This document shows, piece after piece, positions 12,602-23,900 of a stretch of DNA of 64,000 nt. How positions within the stretch are numbered: the stretch's first letter is position 1; each line of letters starts with the position of its first letter. Location: positions 7,006,001 to 7,070,000 of the forward strand of contig JAUCEF010000005.1 of assembly GCA_033558025.1 (NCBI GenBank). Reading direction: 5' to 3'. Both the position numbers and the translations under genes were made by a program. This DNA is from Phytophthora sp. 'mugwort'. Its lineage: Eukaryota > Oomycota > Peronosporomycetes > Peronosporales > Peronosporaceae. The notes under the pieces were generated by a model. That model searched no databases and was not told where the DNA came from. It saw only the letters and a list, made by a program, of their open reading frames with translations.

Positions 12602-13979
12602 GTGGAGATGCTGGCGTCATCTTCTTGGTCGGCTGCATGTGCGCGGCCTCCACGGCCACGACCGGTGAGCGCCAAGCCGACGAGAAAGGCGTTGAGTGCG
12701 CGGTCGGGGATACCGTCGTACAGCCAAAATAATGATTTGGACGAGGAAGAGGAAGAAGAAATCGTTGAAACCGACGATGGAGATGATGGCGACGGCGAGT
12801 TCGGCGCTGCAGCTGAACGCGAGCACAAACTGCAACAGCACGTGCAAAGGCAACTTCCTCAGCAGCAGCGTCGACACTGGTCCGGCAAGCCAACTCTGTC
12901 TAGTAAGTAAAAATGACTCTTTACGGGATCTAGGACTTCAACTGAGCTGCTTGTCCGCCGACAGATGCAAGGTCCAGGTCAAAGCCTAAGTTTCGGCCGT
13001 CATCAGCTCCAGCAGCGAGACCGAAGTCTGTTTTTACTGCTCGTAGTTCCCAAGAAAACGACGGGAAGCAGCAGCGATCATCTGCATCCATTTCAATTGC
13101 GTATCTGCGTGCTGCCGCCGAGAAGAAGAAGGCGCGCGATCGAGAGTTTGCAGTACGTTCCGTGCCTTACATTCGACACGTAGGACGTGAACTCATATCG
13201 TTATCCCATAATTGCCGATAACTTCATCGCAGCGAGAACTCTTCCGCGAAGAGAACGAGTTTAAGAAGAAGATTTCGGTCAAGATCGAGCAGGCAAACAA
13301 GATGATGACCGCCATGAGCAGCTCCAAGTCATTTGGACCAGCTCCTGTATGACGAGGATCATTTCTCAGTCGGAGACTTGAGTGTATCGTTGTCGATTGA
13401 CTTTTCACCCTACTGTTGTTGCATTCATTCTAGGACCGAGATGGGATTCATATGATCAAAGTTCTTGACCCACTAGGCGGCGACCGCGTCATCTCCGTTG
13501 AGATTTTTCATATCCTCTACCCTGATAGTCTTCCTGCATGCACGTTACCTACATGGTTGTTTCCGTTTAGGTTCTTTTCGTTTCCTTAACTTGTTATTCT
13601 GGCTTCACTCCGCGAGTTCGAGCAGCTAGCGACTGTCCCGCTGGGTCAAACCATGCAACACCATACGCCACCCATCGGCACCAACGGGACAAACAAGCTA
13701 CCAACCACTACAGCATTTCGTGCTAATAGCTCAGTAGCACGCAGCAGTATTGCCCCGCGAACAGCTCGATTAAGTGCTCGCCCATCCAGCGCCTCACGCG
13801 AGCAACAGTCAGAAGGGGACAGGACTCGCTCGCGAACAGCCAAGGTAAAAGCCGCCGACCGCTCCCAAGTGCAAGAAGAGCTACGCGGTATATTGGAAGG
13901 TACCATCCAGCTCACAAAGACCCTTCAAGAGCAGCTCCACGAGCTGAGACTGAAGGGATGGAACGTTGCGCCGCGCTGA
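12602..13979 (+). CDS. Multi-exon protein of unknown function (possibly two adjacent genes)
   Basis: I do not recognise the family. Exons by splice-site reading are 12602-12902, 12965-13179, 13233-13346 and one beginning at 13434; all joins keep the frame. The N-terminus is Pro/Arg/Ser-rich, followed by an acidic run of Asp/Glu near residues 45-65, a Gln-rich stretch, and a basic Arg/Ser/Lys/Pro segment. Exon 3 encodes a charged helix (ELFREENEFKKK). Exon 4 either ends at TAA 13587-13589 (261 aa in total) or splices from 13496 (donor GTTGAG) into the open frame at about 13624-13979, in the same phase. That last frame also begins with its own ATG at 13653 (108 aa, disordered basic N-terminus, helical C-terminus with QVQEELRGILEG), so it could be a separate gene. 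Confidence 0.6.
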
Positions 13980-14055
13980 GTTGCTTCAACCTGATAATTT
14001 CCCATACCTAAATAACAGCATCTTCTTGAAGTGTCACACATTGAATATTAACATG

Positions 14056-14062
14056 TCACTTT
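14056..14062 (+). promoter_or_regulatory. Initiator-like element upstream of the DUF3128 gene
   Basis: TCACTTT fits the oomycete initiator consensus YCAYTYY and lies 41 nt upstream of the ATG at 14103, a plausible transcription start distance. The match is short and could be chance. Confidence 0.35.
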
Positions 14063-14102
14063 TGATATCAAATATTTTGACATCAGTCTTCCTCAGACCG
14101 AC

Positions 14103-14542
14103 ATGAACTCGCAGGCGTCGAATGCTGAGCGCACGGCGCGATATCTGCACGAGGAGAAGCTCAAGCTGCAGGAAAGTGGCGAGGAGAACAAGAAAATGTC
14201 GTGCCGGTGGTTCATGGATCGGTCGTTCTACTGCGCTAGTGCGTATCTGGCTCTAGTTTCATCATTGTAAAACACTTTCGAGTGTGGGGAGGAGAATGAC
14301 GTTAATTAAAATATGCTGTCAACTGTCCACCACCAGCTCCCGGCAATCAGATGGAGCACTTCTACCGGTACGGACAAGTGGACGAGTGCAAGTTTACGTG
14401 GAAGAACATGTATCTGTGCTACCGGGCGAGTATGATGGACGAGGAGAAGCGCCAGCACTTCCTTAAGGATACACCACTGGACACATCCAAGGGACCGCAC
14501 GTTACGGACGTGTGGGAGAAGAAGGAGACTCCAGGCTGGTAG
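14103..14542 (+). CDS. DUF3128 / Emi1-like small twin-cysteine protein
   Basis: Exons 14103-14238 and 14337-14542 join through a 98-bp intron (GTGCGT...CCAG) to give 113 residues. After a charged helical N-terminus, the conserved core shows Cys residues in the order C-x9-C in exon 1 (SCRWFMDRSFYC) and C-x9-C in exon 2 (ECKFTWKNMYLC), with an intervening Pro-Gly-Asn-Gln and an aromatic-rich FYRYG segment. That is the DUF3128 pattern, to which yeast Emi1 belongs. Such proteins form disulfide-linked helical hairpins; a mitochondrial intermembrane-space or assembly role is possible but inferred. The C-terminus is hydrophilic and ends in Trp. The splice join falls inside the conserved core, which supports the model. 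Confidence 0.85.
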
Positions 14543-14796
14543 AGAATTCAGCCAGTGGGATTGGTGTTGCTGTCTACTTGGAGGCCTGTAGCCGATGTAA
14601 TAGACGTCTTAAAAGCTGCACGTTTGAATCCACTCAATCACTTACTCACTTACTCACTCCACTTGTTCGGCAGTTATGTGCATGTGCTTGGTTCTCCTCG
14701 CATCACTCTCTTCTGATCTGCATCGCCTACCTTCCTTCGTGCTTCTGCTTGCTTTATTGACTAACCGATCCCATACCAGACTGTTCACACCATAAT
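14543..14796. other. Convergent intergenic region with CACTTACT repeats
   Basis: This is the 3' space between two convergent genes. It contains a short degenerate repeat of ACTTACTC near 14636-14660. No coding signal was found. Confidence 0.4.
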
Positions 14797-15973
14797 CTAA
14801 TCCTGAAGCCACTCTTCCATGCCATGCAGGTCGCCGGGCAGTGCAGATGGCAAGCTTTGGTCGTCGCCGTGACCGATGGGCATAGGCAGCGATTCCAGCG
14901 AGGATTCTAACAGAACGTCTAACGGGTCCAGGAGGCCGCCATTCGTGTTTGAGAACGGAATCGGATCGTTGCTAGCAGCTGAGCTGATGTTGTTTTCATT
15001 GCTCAGTGGCAATGCAGCAGCACGAGAAGCATTCTGGTTTATCGGAGAGCTTGCGTCTGCTGCACCATCACTGACGTTGAAGCTTCGCATGGACAACAGA
15101 TCCAGCTCATTCTCAATGTTCTGCGTGAGCTGGAAGTCGAAGGCTTCCGTGGAGAGCGGCGGCAAGCCTGCAAACGACTTCTTCGAGTTGATCTGCAGGT
15201 TCAGTAGCGTATCCAGGTCCCCTGTCTCTTCATAGTGCTCGAATGCTTTGTGCAGCGCCGAGTCGTCCGACGCAATGAGCAGCATCTTAAGCGAGTCCTT
15301 CTGCTCCTTACTGATCTTGCCACTGGCCGCGAGCTTATTCACGAGCCAGAACTTGGATGACAAGCTGCGACCACGTTTCGATTTGCGCGAATTGCCGCGC
15401 AGCGTTCCAGTAGAAGCTGTTGGAGGCTGCATCTGCCCCACAGGCTTAATCATCGGCTTGATCATTGGTTCTGGCATCACCTCTGCCGCCGATTCAGCAT
15501 TTTCATTGGCGCTGAAGTTGTGCAACGGGGTGAAGTCTGCACCAAAGTCTACAGGTACATCGAAGTCCAGCGTATCCATGATGTCCAGCAGTTCAGGCGG
15601 AGGTCCTGTGGTCTCATCGAGCTGGAAACCCTCGAGAGACAGCAGATCTCCGTCGCGAATGGACCGATCCAGCGCATTCTTCCGGATCTGCCAGCAGCAA
15701 CCGGTAAGGTTATTTAACCCGTTTAATCCTTGCCCTGATTAAGAGGCCAATGAAGGCGCTTACCACGACGCCTTTCTCGCTCTTGGACTTGGTCGGGTGC
15801 AGTAGCACCTTGCACTTGGCCAGGATGCTGGGCGCCGGGTCGTCATCCGAGTTAGTGATGACCTGGTAAAAGTCGCTAAGCACGCCTTCCCACTCGAGAG
15901 GGCGCTGCAGACACACGAGCGACGTGACGCCCGTCAGCGGGTTCAGCAGTAGAACGCGGATCACTTCGCTCAT
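14797..15973 (-). CDS. Two-exon conserved-looking protein of unknown function (366 aa)
   Basis: Exon 1 is 15764-15973 (70 codons) and exon 2 is 14797-15687 (296 codons plus stop). The 76-bp intron (GTAAGC...TGGCAG) is phase 0. The N-terminal 70 residues look globular (a short hydrophobic strand, then aromatic-rich [12 protein letters not shown]). The middle has a helical, basic block with [18 protein letters not shown] followed by a Lys/Leu-rich helix and an acidic helix with [12 protein letters not shown]. The remainder is Ser/Asn/Leu-rich and looks disordered, ending EEWLQD. The acidic, Leu-rich, low-complexity C-terminus would suit a nuclear or regulatory protein, but nothing here proves it. 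I do not recognise the family. The splice model is strong because both sides stay in frame. Confidence 0.75.
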
Positions 15974-16962
15974 TGCGATCGTCGAGCGGCCAATTTGTAT
16001 GTGGAAGCGCGGTTTGGCGTCAGGGGGAAGCCGCTCAACACGGAAAAAAAGCCAGCTTCGTGCGCTTGCTGATTGGCGGAAAGGAGAATTGCTTCCATAT
16101 GCAAGTGGAGTCTCTTTCTATGGCAACTTATAACCGCGGACAATTGATCTTGACACGAAGAGATTTCAGTCCTACTGAAGCTTAATATTGTATGTACGTG
16201 TATAATGCCATGGTTATATTGCGTTGTATTGAACTTGGGGACTGTACAATCGCAGCCATAAGTTTGTATTGCTCATTCTTGTCATGAGGAGGGCTCCGGT
16301 GCCTCCGCAAAAGATATTGGAACAGGTGTCGACTACTCAATATTAGTAGCTGTCGCCATCATAAACTCAACGCTACAGGCGCCGGTTGGCAGTGCGCCGC
16401 TGTCGATCGCAGCGACTGGACAGTACAGAACTCTATATGTGCACAGCGCGGCTTGTTGGTTCATTTGTACGGGATGTGGAATGAACAACCACTCGCTGAG
16501 TCAATCCACCGGGAGCGGTACTCCTTCCCTTGTTCCGCGGTTGGATATTGTGGAGCTGGCGGTCGCAGCTAGCACTGCCTGGCGTTGTCTAGCTGGATAA
16601 TAGCTGACTGCCCGCATCATGTGCTTTGCGTGACCACAGTAAGCTTAGAAGCTGGATCTGCCGTCGACGTATGGCAATGTTCTACGAATTGCAGTCACTA
16701 CAGATATGGCAAGTGGAGCTTTTTCTCGACCTTCGTGGCGTTGAGGGTGCAACTGCATGTTTCCAGTCACCACCTCGCTGGGTCGGTTCACTATGCAAGA
16801 TGAACGGCATCCAGGACGCTCATTTGTTTTCCGTGGATATATTATGGAACTACACACCAGAGCTAAAAAGTTTCTTAGAAACATTCAATCTTTATTACAT
16901 AATTGTGCTGACCAAGGTACTGATTCATGGATATATTGTTTTTTTACGTTGGAGTTATGTAC
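15974..16962. other. Upstream region of the 366-aa gene and unassigned DNA
   Basis: The first couple of hundred bases presumably carry the promoter of the minus-strand gene. The rest has only short frames, including one that runs from 16626 to 17192 across the start of the hAT region; its composition does not look like selected coding sequence. No repeat or motif of note was seen. Confidence 0.4.
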
Positions 16963-17641
16963 GGTCGCAAATGGTTAACCGTATCCGTTCGGTCAAGGTT
17001 CGGTTATGGCCGTGGGCGTTTATGGGCAACCGAAACAAAGCACACTTCTGGCAACGAACGGTTACGGGCAACCGAATCGGTCGACGGATTGGTTACGGGC
17101 AACCAAGGCCGCTACGTAAAACCACTTTTGCTTTCTTCACGTGCTGCTGTGACTTCGGAGGTGGAAAACAGATAGACCGTCCTTTTTTTTAAAAAATTAG
17201 TAGAGTTTCTTAACGATTTCAAGAGTCTACATTAAAACTGGAAGGTGAAGAAAACCAAGTATGCATTTGGTTGTCTACGAGAACCATAGACTCATGGATT
17301 TACTGAAACCGCGGGCAGACCCCGAGGTGATTTCTAGCGTTGGCATCCCCGACATAGTGAAACAACCAGGGCTCCCGATTAATGCGTAAGTACATAAATT
17401 AATGTACATTAATCACCCCCATTATCTATGGGAGCAGCTTGAAGGTTGTACATCAATTATGTACATGTATGGGTGGCTTTTTTACGCATGCATAATGTAT
17501 GGTTGATTTTTTATGCATGCGTTGTTGAAGGTCGCAAGTCTGACCGTAATTACCTTGTTCTAATTGCAATGCCAACCAACCGTTCGAGTTCTCCCGTGTC
17601 CATTACGTATTGACCATAGTTTCCTACCTCCGAGGATGGTT

Positions 17642-17709
17642 GACCTCATCGTCTCGATGTCCCGCCTCGAGACCTCGAGACGAGGTGGGGACATCGAGAC
17701 GATGAGGTC
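17642..17709. repeat. 68-nt palindrome (hairpin) inside the inner hAT
   Basis: The 21-mer at 17642-17662 is a perfect inverted copy of 17689-17709. The 26-nt centre is itself partly palindromic (CCTCG/CGAGG around CGAGACCTCGAG). As RNA this would fold into a very stable stem. Confidence 0.9.
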
Positions 17710-17821
17710 GGTGCTCCTTCTCGCCGAAGCAAATAGCCTTCGTCTACTTTTCCCATGCTTAAATACAGGTTTAAAACTGAGCTTAACCCGGTAATTCATC
17801 AAGCAACGAGATGGGTCCACA

Positions 17822-18490
17822 TTTAAAATGTTGACCGGCTATTTCGAGCTACTACTGGAGTTTATCGACCGAGACGATGACGCTCTTATTGAGGTCCTCT
17901 CATCACCCGGGGAAACAAGAAGTTGAAGGCATTGTTGGTACCTTACGTCGTATTGAGTCGATGTCCATGCAGCTACAGTCTAACTGCGTCAAGTTGTGGG
18001 AGGTCCGAATTCTCTTTGATGAATTGGTTAAAAACAACCCGTCTTTAAAACGCTACCTGGGTAAGTACTATCATTTTCTCTTTTACTGTAATAATTTTAG
18101 TTCTTAACGGTACTAAATGACTTATAGTGGCTAGTCCTGATTTTGAGTCAGCTTGCGTCAAGATCCAGCCTGATCAGCAGCACATTTGAGTCGCCAAGAA
18201 AAGCAAACTGTGCACCCATCCCTGCGACAGTACCCGATATAGACTTGCAGCTTGCGACGTCGGTACTCAAGAAGGCGCTCCTCAGATCGAAGAAGAGCGC
18301 CTATATTTAAGTCGGCACGATACCTTCAACTCCGAATCAAGCAGAGTATCTTTTCATCGTTGCTCGTGCAACTTACGAAATACACCGCCATTCGCAGCTG
18401 CCTATATCGTTAGAGATTATACCTCTTTCTTCGCACAAATGAGCGCTACTGGGACGCAAAACTGTTCACGAGTGCATTGAGCAGATAATT
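17822..18490 (+). pseudogene. hAT transposase C-terminal relic
   Basis: Frameshifted pieces follow the order of hAT transposases of the oomycete type. First comes an Asp/Glu-rich helix with an aromatic start (GYFELLLEFIDRDDD), then LQSNCVKLWEVRILFDELV with LKRYL, and near the end a VERLFS-like block decayed to an AEYLFIVARATYEIHRH-like reading. The last piece is FLRTNERYWDAKLF, the dimerisation-domain end, followed by TAA near 18487. At least three frame changes make it non-functional. It lies just inside the right terminal repeat of the inner element. Confidence 0.6.
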
Positions 18491-18952
18491 ACTTCAGTAT
18501 GCATAAACATTAATCATATTAAGGGCCATTATGTATGTAAGTTGTGTCGTGTTTCTAAATGCATAATTTATGGGCAATTAATTTTGTATTACATGCGATT
18601 GATGCCATTATCGGGAGCCCTGGATACGATCCGATTCACTGTCACTAATCGCTATTAAACAACGCATCTTGACGCGTGTGATGCCAAATGGAAATTGTTT
18701 GATAAGCACTATGTGGCGGCCATGCTGGACCCAGGTCAGAAGCGTAAGCTTAGTCTATATGGGCTCTTGTAGAGTGTTTAGCTCGTTTTGTTTTCAATAC
18801 ACATGAATTTTACATATTTTTCGGTTAACCGAAACGAAATTTCGAACAACCACGAGCTTCCGACTTACAAACGCGGGTGGTCATGGCCACCCCTAAATTG
18901 GTCGATGAGATGGCGAACGGATACGATCATTCGCTGCCTAACATTTGCGACC

Positions 18953-21940
18953 TCTGTCGTGTACACACTAAATATATTTAGCGTGGATCACCGATAAAAA
19001 ACGATATAATAAAATAAAACTTATTTGTATATTGTTTAATGAAATTGGTGCTGCACCCAACTGAAAAAGGAGTGGGTGAAAGTCACATAAAACAACCATC
19101 GGAGACGAGCGTGTGTAGCAGCAGCAAACCCGCGCGGTATTTGCGGAGGCGGACCCAGCGCCGAGATTTCCAGCAAGCCGGGCACTGTAGCGGACCGAAC
19201 TTAAAATCTTTCCATCGCAGGAGCGCAGCGACTGCCTGTTCGAAGCAAAGTCCAAGACCGCGATGCCATCGGTCCTCGGAAGTGCTATGTCAAAGAGAGA
19301 TGTCATCGGTCATCGGAAGGGCTAGGTTAAAGGGAGATGTGGGACATTCAAACAAAACGCTAAAAATGTGACGGCGAGTTGGCCACAGCAACACGTGCCA
19401 TTTTTAATTTTAATTGTATCCCGATAAAAAGGCTTCGAATATTTTCATGCAACTTTCGAATGGGCAAAGAGCTCTACGACATACTTTCGACGCATGCGAA
19501 AAATCTATTTTGAGGAAGATACAGAATCGACGGAAGTTGATTGCTGACACTGGATTGGCTCGGGCGTGCGGCAACTTTGTCGGGACCAAGAGACAAACTT
19601 TGGGATGGCCTTCTCTACTGTGCATCATTATCGATGAGTTGGTTTGTACGCCTTACTTCGCGGTTATCTGGCACCATAGACTTGTCTAATCTCTGAATTG
19701 AAAAGGGTTGGTGCTGCTGTATATAGTATCGAAGCGCTTGTTGCCACTGTCGAGAAGACGTTGTACCGGTACCAATCGCATGGCTCCAGCTCCTCCTTTG
19801 CTTGCTTGCTTGCAGCATAACTGCGAGGGCCTTCACCAGCCACATGTCGTCCTCGTCGTCTGCATGCATTTTGGTTTGTGTGCGTTGCTCGCTGCGGGAT
19901 GTGAACCTCGATTTTAGTATCGCAGGAGAGGAGCCACTTCTATACCAGCTGCTTTCAAGTGAAACATAAAACATAAAGATTTTTTTTGCTGGTTTAGGCA
20001 GGAGTGTCCGTAGTCGGTTGAGACAAAATAGCTATTCACCAACCGCTTCGATTTTGACTGTTCAACTCGAACACGCCCTTAATGACTATGCTACTGGAAC
20101 AAACCAAGGACGCCGGCGCGCAATGGTGCCTGCAGACGGAAGTGGGGAGCAGTGTATGCGGAGGAATAAAGTGCTGCAGACGAAGGGCCAGCACTTCAAC
20201 ACGTTCCAGAGCAATACACAGAAGTTTAGGGCGTCAGAGATACCGCTACTTCGCATAATGAAGGTTGGGTTGACGGAACGTCAACTAGTTGATGCTGCCA
20301 AGAGAGTGACGACGGTCAACGAATAGGAAAAGGGCCAGCACGATGCGAGGTGGTACACCGGGCGGAAAGGGCGGGGATGCAAGCGAAGGTACTGCAGTTG
20401 GAGTAGGATGGGGCCACTGCCGATGCGGCCATTGCAAAACTATGGACAATATTGGCGTCGGTGGAAGGTAAAAATGCACGGCTGAAAGAGGACAATGAAT
20501 CGCTAGTGTCTAGATTCCGGACATGGCATGTACCAGCCGGCTGCGGCCTCTCCAAGAAATTTAAGTCGCCGTCGGTGTGGATCATCGTGTATTGCATACT
20601 TTCTGCGCCAAAATTCAAGCTGGGCTCACGGCTGCGCAACGACTTGTCGACAGAATAGTAATATAGTTGTCATCAATATAAGGTGGAATGCTATCGTCGG
20701 TTTTTAGTTTTTATGGCTTCGTTATCAGATTCCTTTGTATAATACTTTGGTTTTATTGTCAACATCAATTGTGTAAGTGTGCAAGTTTGGTTTATTTATC
20801 AGCAGCAATTTGCGGACAATAGAAGTAGGCTGAGAGAACACTGTGATGAAGATTCTCGGAGCAAGAGCTCAAGCAGTCGCTACTGTTCTCTCCGTTTCAA
20901 AAACGTTTGGACATTTCCCTTCAAGGCAACACCTGTCTCGAGCTTAAAACCCAAATTTTGTGCTGTTCTCACGATAAAATATGACCCTGTGTTTTCTTCA
21001 TACGAGTATTGATATTATGCAATATGTATGCAGGAGAGGCGACTGCACTATGCATAGAATGATATCCTCTTTTCGGAGTGCCGGCTTGGCTATTCCGAAA
21101 ATGAGATTTGAAATGTGAAAGTAAGCTCGGAATCACCAGAATATGGGCTTTCTAGTGGCCTAATCAAAATGTTTGTAAAAGACACCAATCACAAGAAAAG
21201 CAGTCATTAAACGGTTTGTTTACCTACTTCTGATTCGTTGAAAATAGTCATACATTCTTCCAATAACAAAAGTCAGAATCGCTATACAAATTAAAAAATC
21301 AATCGACCCAAATATATTAATTCGGGTATTTGATCGCCCAACCCGTCCGGTAACGCTGCACGGAAACTGCCGAAGATCCTCGCCATCCATCCGACGTGTA
21401 GCCTTCTTGATGTCGAGATAAACCCTGTGCAGCAGCCATACGAGATCCTACACTAGCTTGGCGCCCTTGATGCGCGCACACAGGTGGCAAATGACTTGTT
21501 CTTGCTCCCGCTGTGTCAGTTTCGTCGAGCGTCAGTAGCCATTCGTTATTTTCTTGTTTCGGGTTTCAAACACCAGAAATATCCGGACTATTTCGAAACA
21601 GAGTAGCAAAACATTACGAAACATCACCAAGCATACAGCTTTCTCGATGTTGAACATATCCAAAGGGATGGAGGCTATCCTGCGCAGCGGCGGAAGGAAT
21701 GGGTTCAAGCTTCCGCGCGTTAGTAGGCATGCTGCCATCAATGAGAGAATGCCAATGTCCGTGGCCTCGCAACGGACGCTCAACATATTGGGTAACGTGT
21801 CTATTCCACAGTCGGGACGGCACCCGAATCCTACCTCTTCTCCAACCTCCCTATCGTGTAGCGAAGCCATAACATGTCTTCCTGATACGTGATGACATGT
21901 CCATCGTGTCTTTTGGTGATAGAGACTGCGCAACTATCGG
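18953..21940. other. About 3 kb of unassigned, probably decayed repeat DNA
   Basis: Only short frames occur. The most coding-like is 20018-20326 (102 aa), followed in another frame by a charged helical stretch (20452-20658, start ASVEGKNARLKEDNESL), which could be one frameshifted gene with a coiled coil. The 21554-21892 frame is basic but not recognised. No terminal repeats or RNA genes were identified. Confidence 0.4.
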
Positions 21941-21969
21941 CCAAATAGGGAGCAACTAAACCATTTGTT

Positions 21970-22290
21970 GAAATTTACAGATCCTAGACAGATGGCGATC
22001 CGTAAACGACGGCTGGTTTTTCATGCTATTCGAGCCAAAATGCCAGGTAAATGCGCCCCCCCCCCCTCCGTTTTGTATCGAGCTGACTAATTAATGCATT
22101 TGTGGTGTATTTCGCAGAGCTCTACTGTGTTTGACCAGCAGGATAATGCGGGTCCACACGTACTCAAATACGACGTTGAATTTGAGGAAGCAGGAAGGGT
22201 TAATGGCTGAGACAAATGAGGTATATTCAGTTCAAGCAGATTTAAGTGTCTAGTCCTTGTCCGAGTCATCAATGAGGATTGTACGCAGAC
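21970..22290 (+). pseudogene. Tc1/mariner-type DDE transposase fragment
   Basis: The reading MAIRKRRLVFHAIRAKMP precedes an 11-base C-run; after it the frame reads VFDQQDNAGPHVLKYD, which matches the second catalytic aspartate region (QQDNAGPH) of mariner-like DDE_3 transposases. The continuation has stops (TGA, TGA) and frame changes. The gap between the halves looks like a GTAAAT...CGCAG intron or an insertion. The N-terminal helix-turn-helix and the final catalytic acid were not found nearby, so this is a remnant. Confidence 0.55.
22056..22066. repeat. 11-base C homopolymer
   Basis: An uninterrupted run of 11 C residues within the mariner-like relic. Confidence 0.9.
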
Positions 22291-22799
22291 GCCTCTGCGG
22301 TGGGCTCGCACGTGTCGAATCATCGCTTGACTGCTCGCCCAAAGTGCTTTTACCGCCTTTCCTCGCCCCGAGCGAGCGAGCAGACTTCTGGTACGGAGTT
22401 TGCGCCAGCGCCGCGCTTGAGGGGTTATTGTTTCGTCCTTACAGTACTCCTGTCATCTTTCTAAGCAGGATGTAGCCACCCCGTTACTGAATGATCCTTG
22501 TTACACAGAAACACGCGAGATGCCAAAGCTTGCTTCGTCGCAGTCTTCAGCTTGCATGTAGCTCAGTAAAAGTCGTCTCTCAGCCGCGCACCTGGCCCGC
22601 TCTCTTCAACACCGAGCAAACTTTGCAAGCTCGCTGACGGCTATTCCGGTCTCCTTGCAATTGTCCTTTCTCCAATCGTCAGTCTGCACAGGTGCGTGGG
22701 CGGTTGCTGTGGCGCTAGTCTTTGTCGGCGTGGGTTGGAGGCCTTGTGTGCAACTGAACCCAACCGCTGAGTTGGAGCCGGCAAAGCTCCAGTGTAGAA

Positions 22800-23900
22800 G
22801 TTTCAAGAAGTAGACGTGCGAGACCTTGCACTTGCCATCGGCAGCCTGCGCACATTATCGATGGTGAAGGCGTCGATGATAGCAGCGCCCAGTTTTTTAT
22901 TAGGCCGCGCAACACCGACTTGTTGTACGTTTTGTAGCGTCTAGCCAACTGAGATAATACCTATTGTAAAATACACGTTGGTGGTGTGAGCGGACATATA
23001 TATACACGATAAGATATCTTACCGCGGTAGGCTAGCCAGACCCTTGTATCCCATATCTACCATGACGGTCCAGCTTCGCCCGAACGCTTCGTGTCCTTTG
23101 CCGTTGTCTTCAATTCCGAGTTCTCCGGTGGCGGCATGCTTGGCTATCATGTCTGGGCGAGGTTTTTTTTTTCGTTCCGTGAAGATGTCGTAGCCGTGCG
23201 CAGGCCCCCGATAGTGCAATGGCAGCGCGACGGATACGCCTTGAAGAGCAACATACGCTTCAAGTTTTACCCCATATAGATGGTGCTTACGTTTTTACTT
23301 CCACGGATCTTCCACTCGGACGGTAAGCATCTTGGAACTTCACGCATGTTGCGTAGAATGCGTATCGATATTTCTTGAGCAGTTGATACTTTGACGCTGC
23401 GTTGACATTAAGATGGATCTATGGGTGACTTTTGGATCAGCTTGAGCACCCTCATCGTTATTTTCTCGAACGAAGACGTCTTTTCCGCCCGAAAACTTTG
23501 GCATGCATGTCCCACTGGGGGTACCACTTCAGGTCGTTTAACGCAATGAAGAAGACATCTCGCGCGGCACAATAAATCTCCGACATTCGCCCAACACTCT
23601 AGTACGGCGAGATTGCTGACTGGATACAGTGTCTTGAACCCAGCGCGGATTAGTTGGCCATGATGTCGATTTCCTCCGCTACTTGATCGGCGAAGAAACG
23701 GTCCTACATCGGGCCTTCAGATTCGGTTTCGTCTTCCAACCGATGCCAGTACTCGTTACCAATCACATACGCCGTTTCTTGCAGCCTCTCTTCCCGACGC
23801 ATCATGGATTCTTCCATCTGGGTCAAGGCCACGGTAGTGCTGATCATCTGGGTATCGCTTCTGGTCGACATTAGCGAAGAACTTAAGAATGTTGCTCACT
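22800..23900 (-). pseudogene. PIF/Harbinger-like DDE transposase relic
   Basis: Minus-strand pieces read in order: GNEYWHRLEDETESEGP, then FFADQVAEEIDIMAN, then NDLKWYPQWDMHAKVFGR, then YGVKLEAYVALQG and LHYRGPAHGYDIFTER, and finally VMVDMGYKGLASLPR (23019-23219). The last piece fits the Asp-x-Gly-Tyr-x-Gly-Leu box of DDE_4-type transposases. Several stops and frame changes are present, including at a T-rich run near 23165. The family call rests on this box and the preceding segment. The downstream piece (22715-22948) continues in other frames and is not recognised. Confidence 0.5.

Larger units (their letters stand above)
17366..18623 (+). mobile_element. Inner hAT element inserted in the outer hAT relic
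   Basis: Ends are inverted copies of CCAGGGCTCCCGAT (17366-17379 and 18610-18623), with AATG following on both sides. CAGGG starts are characteristic of many hAT elements. The flanking 8-mers GAAACAAC and GATACGAT agree at 5 of 8 positions, a decayed or doubtful duplication. The 1258-bp unit carries the C-terminal part of a hAT transposase just inside its right end and a large palindrome, but no N-terminal BED region, so it is internally deleted. Confidence 0.55.
16963..18952 (+). mobile_element. hAT-like element relic (outer), with candidate inverted ends
   Basis: An 11-bp sequence GGTCGCAAATG at 16963-16973 recurs inverted at 18942-18952, and a second 12-mer CGTATCCGTTCG at 16980-16991 recurs inverted at 18914-18925, as expected for diverged terminal repeats. 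Between them a coding-like stretch at about 17262-17364 (PRADPEVISSVGIPDIV) and another at about 18680-18760 (WKLFDKHYVAAMLDPGQKR) look like hAT transposase pieces; the second matches the usual Leu-Asp-Pro region. A second hAT interrupts it. No clear 8-bp target duplication was found. Confidence 0.5.

Noticed and set aside
16626..17192. Plus-strand 188-aa frame at the edge of the hAT relic
   Set aside because: Crosses the candidate terminal repeat, has irregular composition and matches nothing known.
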